A stretch of DNA of 64,000 nucleotides from Branchiostoma floridae (lineage: Eukaryota; Chordata; Leptocardii; Amphioxiformes; Branchiostomatidae). This document shows positions 38,101-53,100 of this stretch, piece by piece. A program made the translations under genes and the position numbers. Below the pieces are notes generated by a model. It was not told the DNA's origin, made no database searches, and worked only from the letters and a program-made list of their open reading frames with translations. The stretch's first letter is position 1; each line of letters opens with the position of its first letter. The stretch spans positions 5,729,258-5,793,257 of the forward strand of contig NC_049984.1 in assembly GCF_000003815.2 (NCBI RefSeq), in the 5' to 3' direction.

Positions 38101-41100
38101 GAATGTGTTAAAGTAACTCGAAAAAGTCCCTCCCACACCGCTGTATCCCATGCTCTTACCACCCACCCCTTACCCAGGGAAGCAAATTCTCTAACAAGCA
38201 TAACATTCAGACTGAACAAGGATGCTATTAGGCCGTATTTTTCAACTATGATTCAGCCTCCTGTAGAAGCCTTCGAATACCCCATCTTAATTTAAAGTTC
38301 TCTACAACTTCACACGGGGTCACCATGTAAGATGGGAAAAATCTACACCTACAATTTCCCAGCTGCTTCTTTATCCATGCCATTTTCTCCATAAAACGAC
38401 TCACCCCTCTGCTGTTTCCTGTTCACCAGCTGCTAACTGGTCCACGCCGCCCTCCCACGGCACGTTCCACGCCATACGCAGCATCTCCGCGGGGGGTCCC
38501 TCCCGCAGCTGCCCGGTGTCCGTGTCACACTCCGGCTGGTGGGGGCTGGTGTGGTGGTGGGTGGTGGGCTGGAGGGGCAGCCGGTACCTACAAACACAGA
38601 TTCATTTAAACTTAAAAACTGTGAGAGCACATCAGCTGACACTTGAGAGAGACAGGGGCTGATAGAGCCACGTGTCCCTAGGTCACGTGCTTAGAGTAAT
38701 TGAATCACCACTCCTGACGAAGGTCGACGGATGTGCGGTAACCAATTTGTTTGCGTTGAATGACAGTTATAAATTCCAACACTGATCTCAACCTGGTTTA
38801 CAAATGTAGGTCACTGAAGAGCCAATCTTTCATTGGTCAAAACGAAGAAGACAGATACTATGTATGTACAGCATTTACTTTTATCCACCCTCTCTGGCTC
38901 TTCACACTAGAGTGGCTTCCAGGGCTCTTACACTCTAAAACAGGATGGGATTTTATGACAAATTGCAATATATAATATGTAAATCACCTAGCAGTCTTAT
39001 TGCACAGTCTGTAATCAAAGTAATAGACAGTTGTTACCTTGTGACAACATTGAGCGGCAGGCTAAAGTGTTCTGTGGGAGGCTGCTCACTTTCTTTGCTC
39101 CTGTAAGCAAGATGTGAAATGGCAGCAATCAACTACAGCTGGCAATTCTGTTACTGTCACAGTGGTTTTATAAGATGGTGTATGATAAAAAATTGTAAAT
39201 AGGATATTCCATTGAATCAACACTCTATATACACTTGCATAATATAGTAGTTTCTGCAAGACAAAACTTGAAAGACCTACATAATACATTGTGTGCAGGA
39301 TTCATTCATTAACTGTACATTTGGCAATCACTGTACAACACAATGAGATGATGTCAGCTTTAAAAGTAAAAGACAGATACATGCTTTCAAGTACCAGAGT
39401 TACCAACCTAGGATTAATGTGTTCAAAAATTTGTATTCTCCTAGAACTATTGTAGAGTGGAATTATGTCACCAAGCACAGAAGGGGCATCTTTGGTGGAT
39501 ATTTTAAAGGAACACTTAATGTGATATATGTGCAAAAGTTAACAGGTCGTTCAGTGTAATATAACTATCCGCTGCCGGGCCACATGTCTGCAAAGCTGGT
39601 GTGTTTTGCCAAAGGGTGGTTATACCAGCTATATAGATACAGATAAATGATTTTAATGTCATAAGAGCTGGCAGTTTCACTCTGAAGTAAAATCCACTCA
39701 CCAAGTTTGAATGGAGGCGACTTCATCAAACAGCAGTAAGGTGAGGAGACCGGCAGCCTCAGTACAGGTCCTGTCATCGTATGAGCTCTGAAGGGCACCT
39801 GTGGGGAGACATGGTGAATATGAACCATCATTAACATGTTGGGATGAGACAGGAAACATTAAGTGCATTACAATCATCCAAAACACTGTTTGTAAATGTG
39901 TCTCACAGCACATATGTACATGTACCAGTAACAGTTGAGTGCCTATTCAAAGGTTCATTACATCCATGAAATTGAAATGAGTGAGTCAACTTACAGTGGG
40001 ACTTTTTAGGATACTGGTATCTCACTTAAAGTTAAACTGAGACATGCTTTGAGAACATGATTGTTGATGTATGATAAATGACTTACATCTGAGTACAGTC
40101 AGGTACAGAGACATCTAACTTCATATTATACACTCAACTTACTGTGGGACATTTCTTACTGAACTGAGGCATGCTATGGAAGCAATGAATACTTGTATGT
40201 ATGATAAATGACTTACATCTGAGTACAGTCAGGTACAGAGACCTCTAACTTAATATTATACACTCAACTTACTGTGGGACACGGGAGTGTCTTACTGAAC
40301 TGAGGCATGCTATGGAAGTCAGGATTAGTTGTATGTATGATAAATGACTTACATCTGAGCACAGTCAGGTACAGAGACATCTCCTGCATCAGAGCATGTC
40401 TGAGGGACGGGTCCTCCTGCACCAGCAGTCTCAGGATACACAGGCAGGGGGGAACCAGGTTTCTCCTCTCAAGCTACACAAGGGAGAAATGGTAAAGTAA
40501 AGGTAGTCCTTCTGTACCAGCAGTCTCAGGATACACAGGCAGGGGGGAACCAGGTTTCTCCTCTCAAGCTACACAAGGGAGAAATGGTAAAGTAAAGGTA
40601 GTCCTTCTGTACCAGCAGTCTCAGGATACACAGGCAGGGGGGAACCAGGTTTCGCTTCTCAAGCTATACGAGGGAGGAAAGGTAGAGGTGAAGGAAGTCC
40701 CATAGCCTTATATACGCATAATATAACTAGTCAGTAGCTGCAGTGGGTTGTTATTAACTCTATCCTTGTATAGAAAGGTGGAGCCCAACGCTCTCCTACC
40801 ACTGCTTTTTATCTCCTCATCTGAAGTCAGGTACCCATTTTAACACCTGGGTGGAGTGAGGAAATTTGTGCCTTTCCCAGGGACACAGGACCTTCTCAAT
40901 TTGACTAAATTGATGCTGGTACAATGAAGAGGCACTTCTTTCTAGTAATCGTTCTCAAGAGATGGTCTTCTATCACAGTGTTTCAAATCATCAAACCTAC
41001 CTCCTGATTGTCCCCCTGAATGGCTTGTTTGAGGTAGTTCACAGTCACATCCACCCCACCCTGTCTCCGGAACGTCTCATGCATCAGCTTGTCTGGGGGT

Positions 41101-44100
41101 GAGAGTAGAGATAGGATATTCACATTTGGTAACTTCTATATGTTGTGTATGTTAGTGTCCAAGTGTTATGTGTAATTATTACTCCTGGAAGTACATGTTG
41201 CAGACTGTGATAAGCTGTCAACAACTACATGTAAAGGGGGGATAATCTCCAACCAGATCCATGGTGCGTAATGTATAGTATCAAACTCCAACCAGATCCA
41301 CAGTACGTAATGTATAGTATCAAACTTCCCGGTGCCCGTTTGACTCCCTTAGCCGGCTACACTCCCTGGCCAGCTTTGATACTATCTTATGGCACTGTAG
41401 GATCTGCTTGGAGATTAAAGGGGAGTCAATAAACAATAAACGATAAGCTTACCAGGGTACTGTACTGGCAAAGATTCATAAGTATTTCTTTGACAAGCAC
41501 AAAATAAGATACATACAGAACATGTACAGATGTGGCACTACACAGAAGACTGGATGTCAAGGATTGTCAAGGCCTATGGATTATGTGTGCTGTTTTCATC
41601 CTCTAAGGCTAACTTCACATTTCCAAACCAGGGCCCGCGGGCCCGGTTGTTTGAGGAGATGAAAAATAGAAATGTATGTATAAAAATATGACCAAATAAT
41701 GCCCATGACTATTCTCTTTACGTCTTGTGTAGCATCTTTTATATCATACTCTGTATCTGTATCTACATAGCCTGTAAAACTGCCGTTTGGTGTAACACAC
41801 CAGCTTCACAGGCAAGCGACACGACAGCTTTCCATTCCCGAAAGCTGCCCATTTGGGCCCCGCTTTAAAAATGTGACATAGACCTTAGCAGAAGGCAAAA
41901 TCATTCATAGCCATGTTTCTCTTACCTGCCAGTATAGTAGTGAACTGCTGTGCTGCGGACCTCCTGACCACCCCCTCCACAGTAGGAGACGTGTACAGGT
42001 CCCACAGCTTCAGGACATCCTCAGGCTGATAAACATAAAATAAGCTAAACAGTCATCTCAGCGCTCGAAATACCCACTTGTACACTTGTAAATGCAATCA
42101 CATTTTGCTTGGCGCAACTTAATGTTAAACTCAGGTAGCACAGTGCACCAGAAATTTTGCAGTTGGAACACCAATTCTCCCCCCCCCCAAAACACTTATG
42201 TGCATAAGCTTTTGTATCTATTTCTTGATAAGATAAAACATATCTAGATAGTTACAAATATCATCACAATCCATCCAGAACCTCTTAAGTTATATGCTAA
42301 CCACAAATGAAGACAAACACAAACAATTAAAAAAGCAAACTCCCAAACACACACAAGCACACATACACACAAGCACATACAAACAGACGTGCCAAAAACT
42401 GCACCTCCATTTTCCATGGACGTAATGATGCCAATTTTAAGTAAGGTATATACATGTATGTACAAACGTATCTCACCTGGAATATAGAAGACTGGTTCTC
42501 CCTGTTGGGTTGTTGCTGCTGTTGCCTGACTATAAGAATGTCCTGAGCCTTGAGAATGGCCTGTTCTGCATCTTTAGGTAGGAGCTGGGCACCCCCGCTC
42601 TCCAGGGCCAGGTACTGGCTTACCATGGCTGCTGCCTCTTCTCTCATGCTGGGATTAAACATGGGTCATCAGGTCAAAATGCTAATGATCAATGGCAGTT
42701 GTGCAGGAAAACTTTTCATGGCAGTAGTGCAGACGTGAGAAGAAAGCTTTACAGTCCCAAAGCTGATGCTAGTGCTATATATTGCTTTCACAATTTGGAT
42801 TAAACCAAGTTGGGTGATACCACAGAGGGATATCATGCTACTTTTATGAAGGGATGAATAAAATGAAGAAGTAGACATTCAATCATCATCATCATCCCAT
42901 AGCCTACAGCTATTTGATCAGCTGTAGCGGCAGCACAACCTGTTATGCTGTTTCCATAACTTTTCTCCAAATTGAAGAAATCATATTTTGAAACATTACT
43001 TTTACAAGAAGAGAAAGGCATGTGTAATGTGCTATAGATGAAAATGTCTAGCTTATTAGGCTTAGGTCCTAATTCCAAACTCGGGGCCCAACCGGGTAGC
43101 GTTTCGTTTCCGCAAACATGCCGGCGGGGGCCCCAGTTTGGAAATGGGACCTAAACCTTACCTGGACTCTCTGGACATGAGAAGCCTCAGACCTCCTCTC
43201 AAGCGCTCCAGTTTAGGCAGACGCCCTACCTCCCCCTCTGAGGATGGATGCAACAGTCCGACTACACACCGTCCCAGCTTCGTCTCCACACTGGCATAGC
43301 CCTGATAACACATGGGTATGTGCAAGCACATGGAGTTACAGCACTTCGTCTTATTAGGTACAAAAGGGGATAATCTAACTTTCACAGTATATGTGGAATC
43401 CGATGTAATTTGCAATTTGGTCAATTCAACTTTCAGTGTTGAGCTAAAAGATGTACATGTAAATGGGCAAACAATTTGTATGATGGACATGCACTCCAGG
43501 GCTCGAAATACTTTTTTTTGCATACCCGCACTGGTGCAGGTAACATTGAAAATTACCTGCACCAGACAAATGTTACCTGCACCACTATGAATTTAGGAAG
43601 TATGGATCATACCAAATATGTTCAGGAACCATTGCTATAATTTTTCCTTTTAAACTTTTTAGGTGGCAACAGTCAATGCAGCTAGCAACAATCCATATAC
43701 ACCTACATCATAGGACATTTATGTATAAAACCCAGTACATGGACCAGTGCAGGTTAGGTGCAGGTAGACATCAGGAATACCTGCACAGCTCCAATTTACA
43801 AGCACTAACCTGCATATGCAGGTGGTATTTCGAGCCCTGCACTCATTCTAGAGTATGGGAAGTCTAAGTTGCTTCAGTCAGTTCAGTTCAGTCTACTGGT
43901 GCAGGTTTGTATAATGTATATGAATGTATGTGCACATATAGCACGACAGTAACATTGTCAGAGATCTTCTTTCAGTACACAATAGTTATTTGATAATTAT
44001 GAGAGATGCAAAGGAGCAATATTCTCATTCTTGCATGGCACATCTGCATCATTACCTGCAGTACTGGAAGCACAGGCAAGAGGGCGTCCATGAGCTTGTT

Positions 44101-47100
44101 CCAGATAGCAGCAGTCATGATCAGTCTGCCCTGAAGAAGGTACAAGAGAAGTTCTGCTGCCATCTCTCCAACCTGCATGGGACAGTAGAGGACAAATGTA
44201 GAGTTATCCAATACTCCAAGTTCTACCAATATCAATCCAAAGGTAAGGCCACACCAATTTAATTTCTTGGTTCACGGATTTTTTCATAAAAAATATGGAG
44301 CGAGAGGGCGAAATAAAAATAAAAATTGTAAAATGGTTGGGGTAAAGGTAACGGCTAATCCAAAACATAAAGAGAAAAAGTTTTCAGCTTGAAAAAAGTA
44401 CAAAAACACTATTTTTGTACAGTAACAGCACCTGTACCCACACTTTAAGGAGCTTATAATATAAAGGACAATTTGCTACACCAGAAAGTTGGTGAATGGT
44501 TTCATTAATGGTGAAAATTTGCTTGAGTGGTAATTTTTATTTTTATTTTTTTCCCCAGAAAATAGGAACGAGCGAATCCGTGAACCAAGAAATTAAATCG
44601 GTGTGGCCTAAGGACACAAAAAAAAAAATCAAACCAACTCTGTGACAAAAATTGTTACAATTTCAATAGAACAGAATAATTAGAATAAAATGAAGCAATA
44701 TGTGTCAGACAAAAAGTAGTAGACTCCTTAGTTATACACATAACAAATGAGCCATCTGTACACTGTAAATTCTTCTTTTTTTCATGGGAATTTCCGGGTA
44801 GAAATTAAAGGAAGAGGAGGTCTTCATTGGTGCTTAAAGTTTGTGGTTGAATCAATACAATCCTGTTGTACAGTATTGATACATAGCACATAGTCAAATA
44901 AGAGGTCAGAACAAAAACTGCAAAAATAAAACAGCTGCAAAAATTTCAAGATTTACAGTACCTTAGTTTTGTTTTCCGCCAGCCCGAAGCAGCAGAGCTG
45001 GTACAGCACATGGGGGTCAACCAGGAACAGCACAGAGCGACAGGACTGCGATGCTGTCTCAGCTGCCCGACTGATCCCCAGGACTTCCTGTCAACAATCA
45101 ACACGAAAGGGAAAAATTTGGCAACATCCTGAAATCTGCTTAACTTTCGGTTCTTTTGGATAATAACTTTTGGTTCTTTTGAATTCGTTCTTATAAGAAC
45201 AAACTTACAATACTTGATGGACGAGACTCATTTTACAGATTTGGGTAAAAAAAGTAAAGTGAGTAAAAATTCTTAATTTAATTTAGATATGAGTGTAGTT
45301 CTGACCTGTATATTTTATACTTTGCTCTCTACATGTATATGAATTGTATCTCTAATAGAAATAGAGAAGTACATGTAATATAAACCCTATGGTATGTAAA
45401 AAGGAAAGTATTTTCTATGTGGTGTAAAGTCTTAATATTGTAAACTATGCTATTGATCACATTTGATTAACATGTTCATCAAGCACAGCAGTAACAAATT
45501 GTAAAGAAAACTGTTGTCGGTACCTTGACAATGTTGAGACACGTCTGGTAGGCAGTGTGCCGTACTTTCTCCTCCGGGTGAGCCAGAAACTTCAGCAGGA
45601 CTCTGGTGCAGTCTTGCACAAGTTGGGGGTTGGCATGGACAGGCTTACACCTGGGGACAGAGTCATTTTAACATTGCAGGGCTCGAAACTCATTAAGGGG
45701 AACAGGTGCACCATTGCAACTAACCTAGGATTTTTTATGGGGACAGTCATTTTAACATTGCATTGCCATTGGCATTTTTATGCTTCATATATGTTGTTAT
45801 GGTGTTTGTCAACTTATCACTTTCTAGTAATGATGATGCAGATGTTTCAGACTGTGATAAGCTGTCAACAACTAAAGGTGTTAACAAACAATAAACAATA
45901 GTGTTAACTTGTGAACTTAAATTTTACAGATCTTCTTGCCATAAGATAAGATGATCATACATGTTTACCGTTTCAAATATGTTGTTTATCCCAAGGCAGG
46001 CACATGCCTTTACATTTGTGACTGTGATTTAAAAAAAAATTTTCATAGCGATAATGTCATAGTGTTAAAGTCTTGCAAAAATTTGACTACAGAAATTCTA
46101 AATGGGCGGTGCCCCATATCTTGATATGTACAAAGTATTCCTGTCTTCTTAAAAGTTATTTTTTGATGGAAACATGCACAGATTGAAGAATACGTACATG
46201 TCTGAACAAAGGCGGATGAACTGTGAAACAAGGGCCAGGTGTTGGTGGTACGGCAGGCTGCTCAGAGCGCCCTCTGCCAGCTCAACCATGTCCTGCAGGG
46301 AGCGGCCTCCCTGGAAAAGACATGAACAGCATGTAACAGGATAATAAGGCCTAGGAAAAAAAATGTTGTGTTTCCTGTTTCCCTACCTTCCCTAGAAAAA
46401 CCTGCCGACCCTAGACTTTTTTTTGGGTGGGCAGTAGAGTCACATAGCTTCCAGTTAGAATTTTTATTCAGCCTGCTTCCTATTGAAGTAAAAACAGTCT
46501 GCTTGTCCTATCTATTGTGCACAAAATCAAAGTTTGACATCGAAAGACAAGTGTCCTCATGCATTTCAGTTTCCTTTGTTCAACTGTATTGTAATATGTA
46601 TCACTAGATTTTTGGCTAGCCTAAAAAAATTACAAAAAAAAAAAGATATCCCCTACCTACCGACCCTAATTTTTTCAGGACTGAAACAGGAAACACAACA
46701 TTTTTTTCCTAGGCCTAAGGTGATCTCTGGTAGAAAGACATGGTCAAGTAACAGGCTGCAGACTTTTAAAGCTTACACTTCTCGTTTCACTAAAAGTCTG
46801 ATTTACCACATGGTGTTCTTGCTCAATGATGGCATTGTATAAATAGTTTTTTTAACTTGCTTAATGGTGACATTGTGTAAACAATCTTGTTTTATGATGA
46901 CATTGGGTAAATATTTTTTAGAGATTTTAATTTCAATTGCAATTGTAAACGAGCCTGTCAATTCAGCTTTAGGGCTGCCATCAGAGGCTTGTACATTTGA
47001 ATAGTTTGAATAAACCAGTCATCATCATCATCAAAGTGTCATTATTGTGATACTAAGTTCTATTCCTTGGCAAACTGTCAATGGATGTACAGATCTAGAT

Positions 47101-50100
47101 GTGCAGGCAGAAATCTACCCGTGCATACTTACATGCATGTATGAATGCTATAAAAAAAACTGGCAAATGGATAAATATGATCATTGTGGTGTCCTGAAGT
47201 AGCAAGGAACATAATGTCATTATAGTCATACTTCAAAGTTCTGTTCCTTGACGAACTGTATGCTGCAGTCCATGGATGTACAGATCTAAATGTACAGGCA
47301 AAAATCTACCTGTGCATACTTACATGCATGCATGTATGAATGCTATAAAAAAACTGGAAAATTAAAAAAAAGAAGATATATATGATGATTGTGGTGCCCT
47401 GAAGTAACAGGGAACAACGTCATTTTTTTCATACTTCAAAGTTCTGTTCCTTGACAAACTGCATGCTGCAGTCCACGGATGTACAGACCTAGATGTGCTG
47501 GCAAAAATCTACCTGTGCAAACCTATATAAGCATGCACGTATGCATGCTATAAAAAATCTGGCAAATGGATGAATATGATCATTGTGGAGCCCAAAGTAG
47601 CAAGAAATCATTATAGTCATACTTCAAAGTTCTGCTCCTTGATAAACTGCACGCTGCAGTCCATGGATGTACAGACATGCAGGGCGTGGCTGTACAGCTG
47701 GTAGTCATCCTCGCTCGTCTGTTCCACATACGCCACCACGGCCTCGTGTGCCGCGGGGCGGGTCGTCTGGAAACTGGGGTCCATGGCCAACAGGGCCAGC
47801 GCTGAGGCCAGGCTCTCTGGGAGAATGTCAGCAGCCTAGAAAGTAGGTAAAAAAGATCAAGGTTCCTTAGTTAGACCTTCCCTCTTCTTCATAAAGCTAG
47901 GAATCGATCTTTTGACCTCGCAATCCCATGTTTGATATCAGTCTAGGCCATTAACGTCACTTCTTAATAAAGTAACGAGCATGACGTTAATTTCAAACAA
48001 CAAAGTCAAGGTACGTAATCCTTCAAGCAACTCTTACATAATTTGATTATTTAGTTTCACACTCAAGAAAAACAATACAAATATAACACCGCAAGCAGCT
48101 AGCAAAGGATGACATCAGCAACTTACATCATCCTGCTTCATCAAAATGACAGCTTTTTATTGTTATTCCTAGATTTTCTGGGCTACATTTCTAAATATGA
48201 CTCTTTAGTAAAGGAATGTAAGTTTATCTGTGATGGTAGTCAACGTTATTTAGGCTCTGGGTCATTTCAACTTGAGAAGGATCAGAGGACTGATCGAAAG
48301 CTTGTTGGTAAGCGCTTTATTTTGTGCACGGATATATGGTCTTCAAATTTTAACACAATCTTTAGTAAAGGGTGAATGCTAACCTTCTCCAGTGGCACGA
48401 ATGCCTGCAGCAGATGTGTGGTGAGGACGGCCAGTGCCATGTACACCATCCTGTGGTGGGTGATCTCATTATCAGGGGTTCGGGGTCCCCTGCTCTGCAG
48501 GTTGTGGAAGTGTAACACCTCGCCTGTGTTGTCTAGAGCCTCTATTAGCTCTTCAACCTGGAATTGGGAAAGATGTTACTGTAGTGTTCAGATCCACTGA
48601 CAGTCGCTGAAGTTTAGACCTCCAGGTAATAAGTTCCAAAAAAGAAAACTGCACAAGAACAACTTTGGAGACGTCCCAAGATAAATTCATCAGGATGGCA
48701 ATTATTCATATAGTAAGGTTCCTTAGGCACAACCAAGAAGTACTTACTTTCAACGTTTGGATGTCTGTCAGACACCATCATTAGGGTAGAATGACTGGAA
48801 ACTTCTTCTTGCTGCCACTTATAATAAGTTATATACTATACTTATAGATGATGGTGTCTGATAGACATTGAAACGTTGGAAGTAAGTACTCCATGGTTGT
48901 GCCTAAAGAACCTTACTATATGAACTTTGGAAACAATCAACACGTCAGACGTTTCAGATAGTATCTACTATATTTTGTCAGTGACACTGGTTTCATACCC
49001 TAACTATAAATTGATATGCAAAAGACCTGAAGACAGAGCTTTCTCCCTCACCAGTTCTGCCGCCACAGTGCTCTGGTCCTCCCACACCTGCGGAGTCAGC
49101 GCCTCCTCCATTAGCCAGGCAGCCTTCTGCAGCAGGTCCAGCACCTATGGGGGGCAACGTCTTGTGGTTAGGAATGCTGACTTAGAATGAATCAATCTAA
49201 AGGTTCTGAGTTCGACTTCCAAGCAGACCCAAATGTTGTACCCTTGGGAAAGGCACCTATTTCCAGATTCAGCACCTGTTGGTCTTGAGGTTAGGGTTGT
49301 TGACTTAGAATCTGAAGGTTCGGGGTTCGAATCCGTAGCAGGCCCCAATGTTGTATCCTTGGGAACACCAGGTTTTCTCTCTTGGCACAGGTAAAAATGA
49401 GAACCCTAAGCTCTGTAATATCTGTATCTGTATAGCCGGTATGATTGCTCTTTAGCCTAACACAACTTTGCAGGTACGTGGCGCAGCGGCAGCTGGTTAT
49501 ATTACACTGAAAGACAAGTACATAACACTTAACTTTTGCACATAACTGAAAGCGTTCTTTAAACCTACCTAATGAGGATGTTTCCACAATACTTGATGAC
49601 TCTAGGTGGTCCTTGACAATTCCAGGTGTGAGTGGATCAAACCTTACAGTCAAATCTTATGAAGCTTGTCTTCAGTGTACAAAACTGGTGTGATGTGCCT
49701 AAATAATTAGTCACAAGCAAACAAACAAACACCTGCGTGACTGCTGCAGGGTCATGTGACTTGAGCAGGGCCATCCCATTGGTGAGCAGGGTTGTGCAGA
49801 ACTGCGGGAGGCTGAGCTGGCTGAACTGCAGTGCCAGCATGTCCTCAGGCTCCAGCTCCTCCATGGGATCTGTCACCGCTGATCGCACACTGCTGGCTGT
49901 CAGCGAGCGCGATGTGGAAGATCTAGTGAAAGGGGAACAAGTTACGTATTACTAAGCTTTTAAAGGCAGCATACAACATTATGGAATGAAACTCTGAAAC
50001 AAACTGCTGAACAGAGATGATGCAGTGCAGTAACGGAATTCAAAAGTGGACTACAGGCGCAATTGAAAAAGGACCAATTTTGATATTACAATGTAACAAA

Positions 50101-53100
50101 CTTCTACACGGAGATAGGAACTCATGTATCTAATGTTATTTCTATTTTGTAATTGTGTCGTCTTCAAGTATACCCAGCATGTGGTTACCCAACTTAATCT
50201 GAAGCGTGGTGTGCTCCATTTATACCACACTTTCTATTACTGTATGAACTTTACAGACTACATGAACGGTTGAAGTTGACCTGGCTAAACAAATAAAGCG
50301 AATATGACTGTTGCTGCATGGATGATGGTGTGTTTATGTCCCCCCTACTGTAAAGGACTACTGTATGAAAAAAGAATGCCTATACACTTACACGTAGGAG
50401 TAGAAGGGTAGTCCAGTCCTATCAGATGTTAAACTGTACTGTAAAAGACAACTATGTAACAGTCCCTACGTTGAAGATGGTGTGTTCCTGTCCCTTCCGT
50501 CCCCTCTGGGCCTGTCGGGAGTCTCCTCCAGAGCAGACAGCTGGGAGTCGGACTGTGGGGTGGGGCTGCTCATCTCCGTGGAAACGGTGGAGCTGGCCTG
50601 GGACAGGTAGTCTGGAATCAACAGGAGTAACAATTAAAGAAACTCCAGGACTTGAATTCAGCAGGTCAGTAACAGAGACATCATGACTGCCATTAACACA
50701 GGCAAACACTGCTGGGCAGGACATGAGGCAGCAAGGCTACAGGTGGACAATAAATTAAGTATCAGAGTGGACTCTGAGAGAAAGGAAGAAACAAAGAGGG
50801 TGGCTGTGCACAGATTGGACCCAATATGGCCAAGAACTGCAAGAAGCAGAAAGGACAGGAGCAAGTCAAGGAAGGGGTTCCTCCTCAGGAGTGAAGAAAC
50901 CCTGGCATCATGAAGATGAGCAATTACTCTATACAGGCACATCACACATCACTGTGGAGCTGGTCTGGGACAGGCAGCCTAACATACAGGACAAAAACCA
51001 GTTACTCAAAAAGTACCAGTAGGAGGTTTTCAAGCTCATTACATATAACAGTGGAGATGGCCTCCAGTGCTTAAAAAGGCCATGCTGGAGGTTGATACCT
51101 TGTCTGGGGCAATAGAGAGCCGGGTCCTGGTAAAAGGCCAGTCTGGTCTGGAGGTGGACACAAAGGTTCCGCAGGCACAGCACTGCACCCTGGGAAGGGT
51201 TGTGGCCTCCATCAGCTGTGACCTTCAGTAAGGACACCAGAGTCTGGAAAGGCAGATGTTTAAATTCAGTTAGTAACTCTAAATCTTAATCTTAAAATGT
51301 TGGTGGGTGGGGGATTTTAGGGTGACCTCTCCAGACATCATGGTCCAAAAATGGGTTTGAATTACATTGATTGTGCATGTATTTCCATGACAACTTTTGT
51401 TTGAAAATCTCCTCTGCAGGATGTACTGTACTGTTGACTTGACTTGACTTTATTCAGATCCACTTTTAGCTATTACAACAATGTCAAACATTTTGTTGCC
51501 AGCTATTCTTCCAGTGGTCTACATAAAATACATTAATACACGCACAACATTACATGAATACAAAACATAATATGTACAATGCAAACTATACAACTGAGAG
51601 AAAAACAAGTTCATTTAGTAACTGTGTTCCAGTGGCAAGCCATACGGTAAAGGAAGCGCTTCCTTTCTGCATTGGTCCTAGGTTTTGACAGTTTGATGCA
51701 GTTTGTTGTTGTTGACCGTGTTTGGTACCGACTGTTGGTTGACTGGAATGTGAGTTGGGTGTAAAGTGGTTTTGGTAGTCCTGTGTTCACTATCTTGCAG
51801 AATGTAGCATAACTTCTTTGTTGTATTCTCTCCTTTACTGGTGACCAACCCAAGATGTGTAACCTTGTTGCACTGTCCGTCTTGTTATCACATCCAAGGG
51901 CAAACCTTGCTGCTCTGTTTTGTACCACTTGGAGACGTTTGATGTTCTTGGCTGTTGTGTTTCCCCACACTGGAGAACAATAATCCAAGTGAGAGAGTAC
52001 CAGGGTTTGTGCCAGGTCTTTCCTTATCCTAGGAGGTAGTTTGTTTCTTATCCTGTTCAGTTGACACATACTTGAGTTACACTTCTTCACTATGTTAGTG
52101 ATGTGAACGTCCCAAGTCAGGTACTGATCTACATGCACTCCTAGTAGCTTTGCGGATGGGACCTGCTCTAACTGCTGTCCCCTGAGCTCTAGTTGTAGTG
52201 GTGGAGCCTTCCCTGTTCGCTTGACTGTTCCTACTAGCAGAGATTTTGTTTTGCCATTGTTCAATTTAAGCAAGTTGTGATCAGACCATTTTGCAACATT
52301 CTCTAGATCGGCCTCTGTTTTTGTCCTGATGTTGCTTACTGTACGCCCTGGTGTTTGCACCGTGCTGTCATCTGCGTATTGGTCAAGTTCACCATTTTCC
52401 GTGACAGTTGCCATGTCATTCACGTAGATGTTGTATAACTGAGGTCCAAGACAGCTTCCCTGTGGGACGCCACACTGTAAGGTTCGCACTTTGCTGTGGG
52501 AGCCATTCATGTATACATGCCATGGCCGATTTGACAGGTATGACTGTATCCAGCCGATGGTCTCCTCAGAGAAACCGCACAATACAAGCTTGTCCAACAG
52601 AAGACCATGATCTACGAGATCGAAGGCTGCACTATAGTCCAGCAAAACAACAGCCGTCATCATGCCATTGTCCATGTTGTGTAGCCATTCGTCAGTCATC
52701 TTAAGGAGCACTGTTTCGGTGGAGTGGAATCTCTTGTAGGCATGCTGTGCCTCCGACTGAAGACCAGACTGGGAAAGGAAGGATACTATCTGCTCACTTG
52801 CTAGTATCTCACACACTTTTCCGCAAGCTGGAAGAAGACTTACTGGGCGTGAGTTTGCTCCTGACAGAGGTTTACTAGTATCCTTGGGGATAGGAACTGT
52901 TGTATTGTGAAAATAAAAACTTTTGCAGTGGTTTCATTTTTGCGTTATTCAATGTGAACTCTCAACTGCAAATTCATGACACCTAAAATATGCAATTCCA
53001 ACGACGTACGTACATGTAATATTGGTCTATAGTGACTAACTGTCCAAATAGACAAAAATATTTTCTGGTCCCGAGTGGTCTTCTTGGGCAGCTTTGACTG

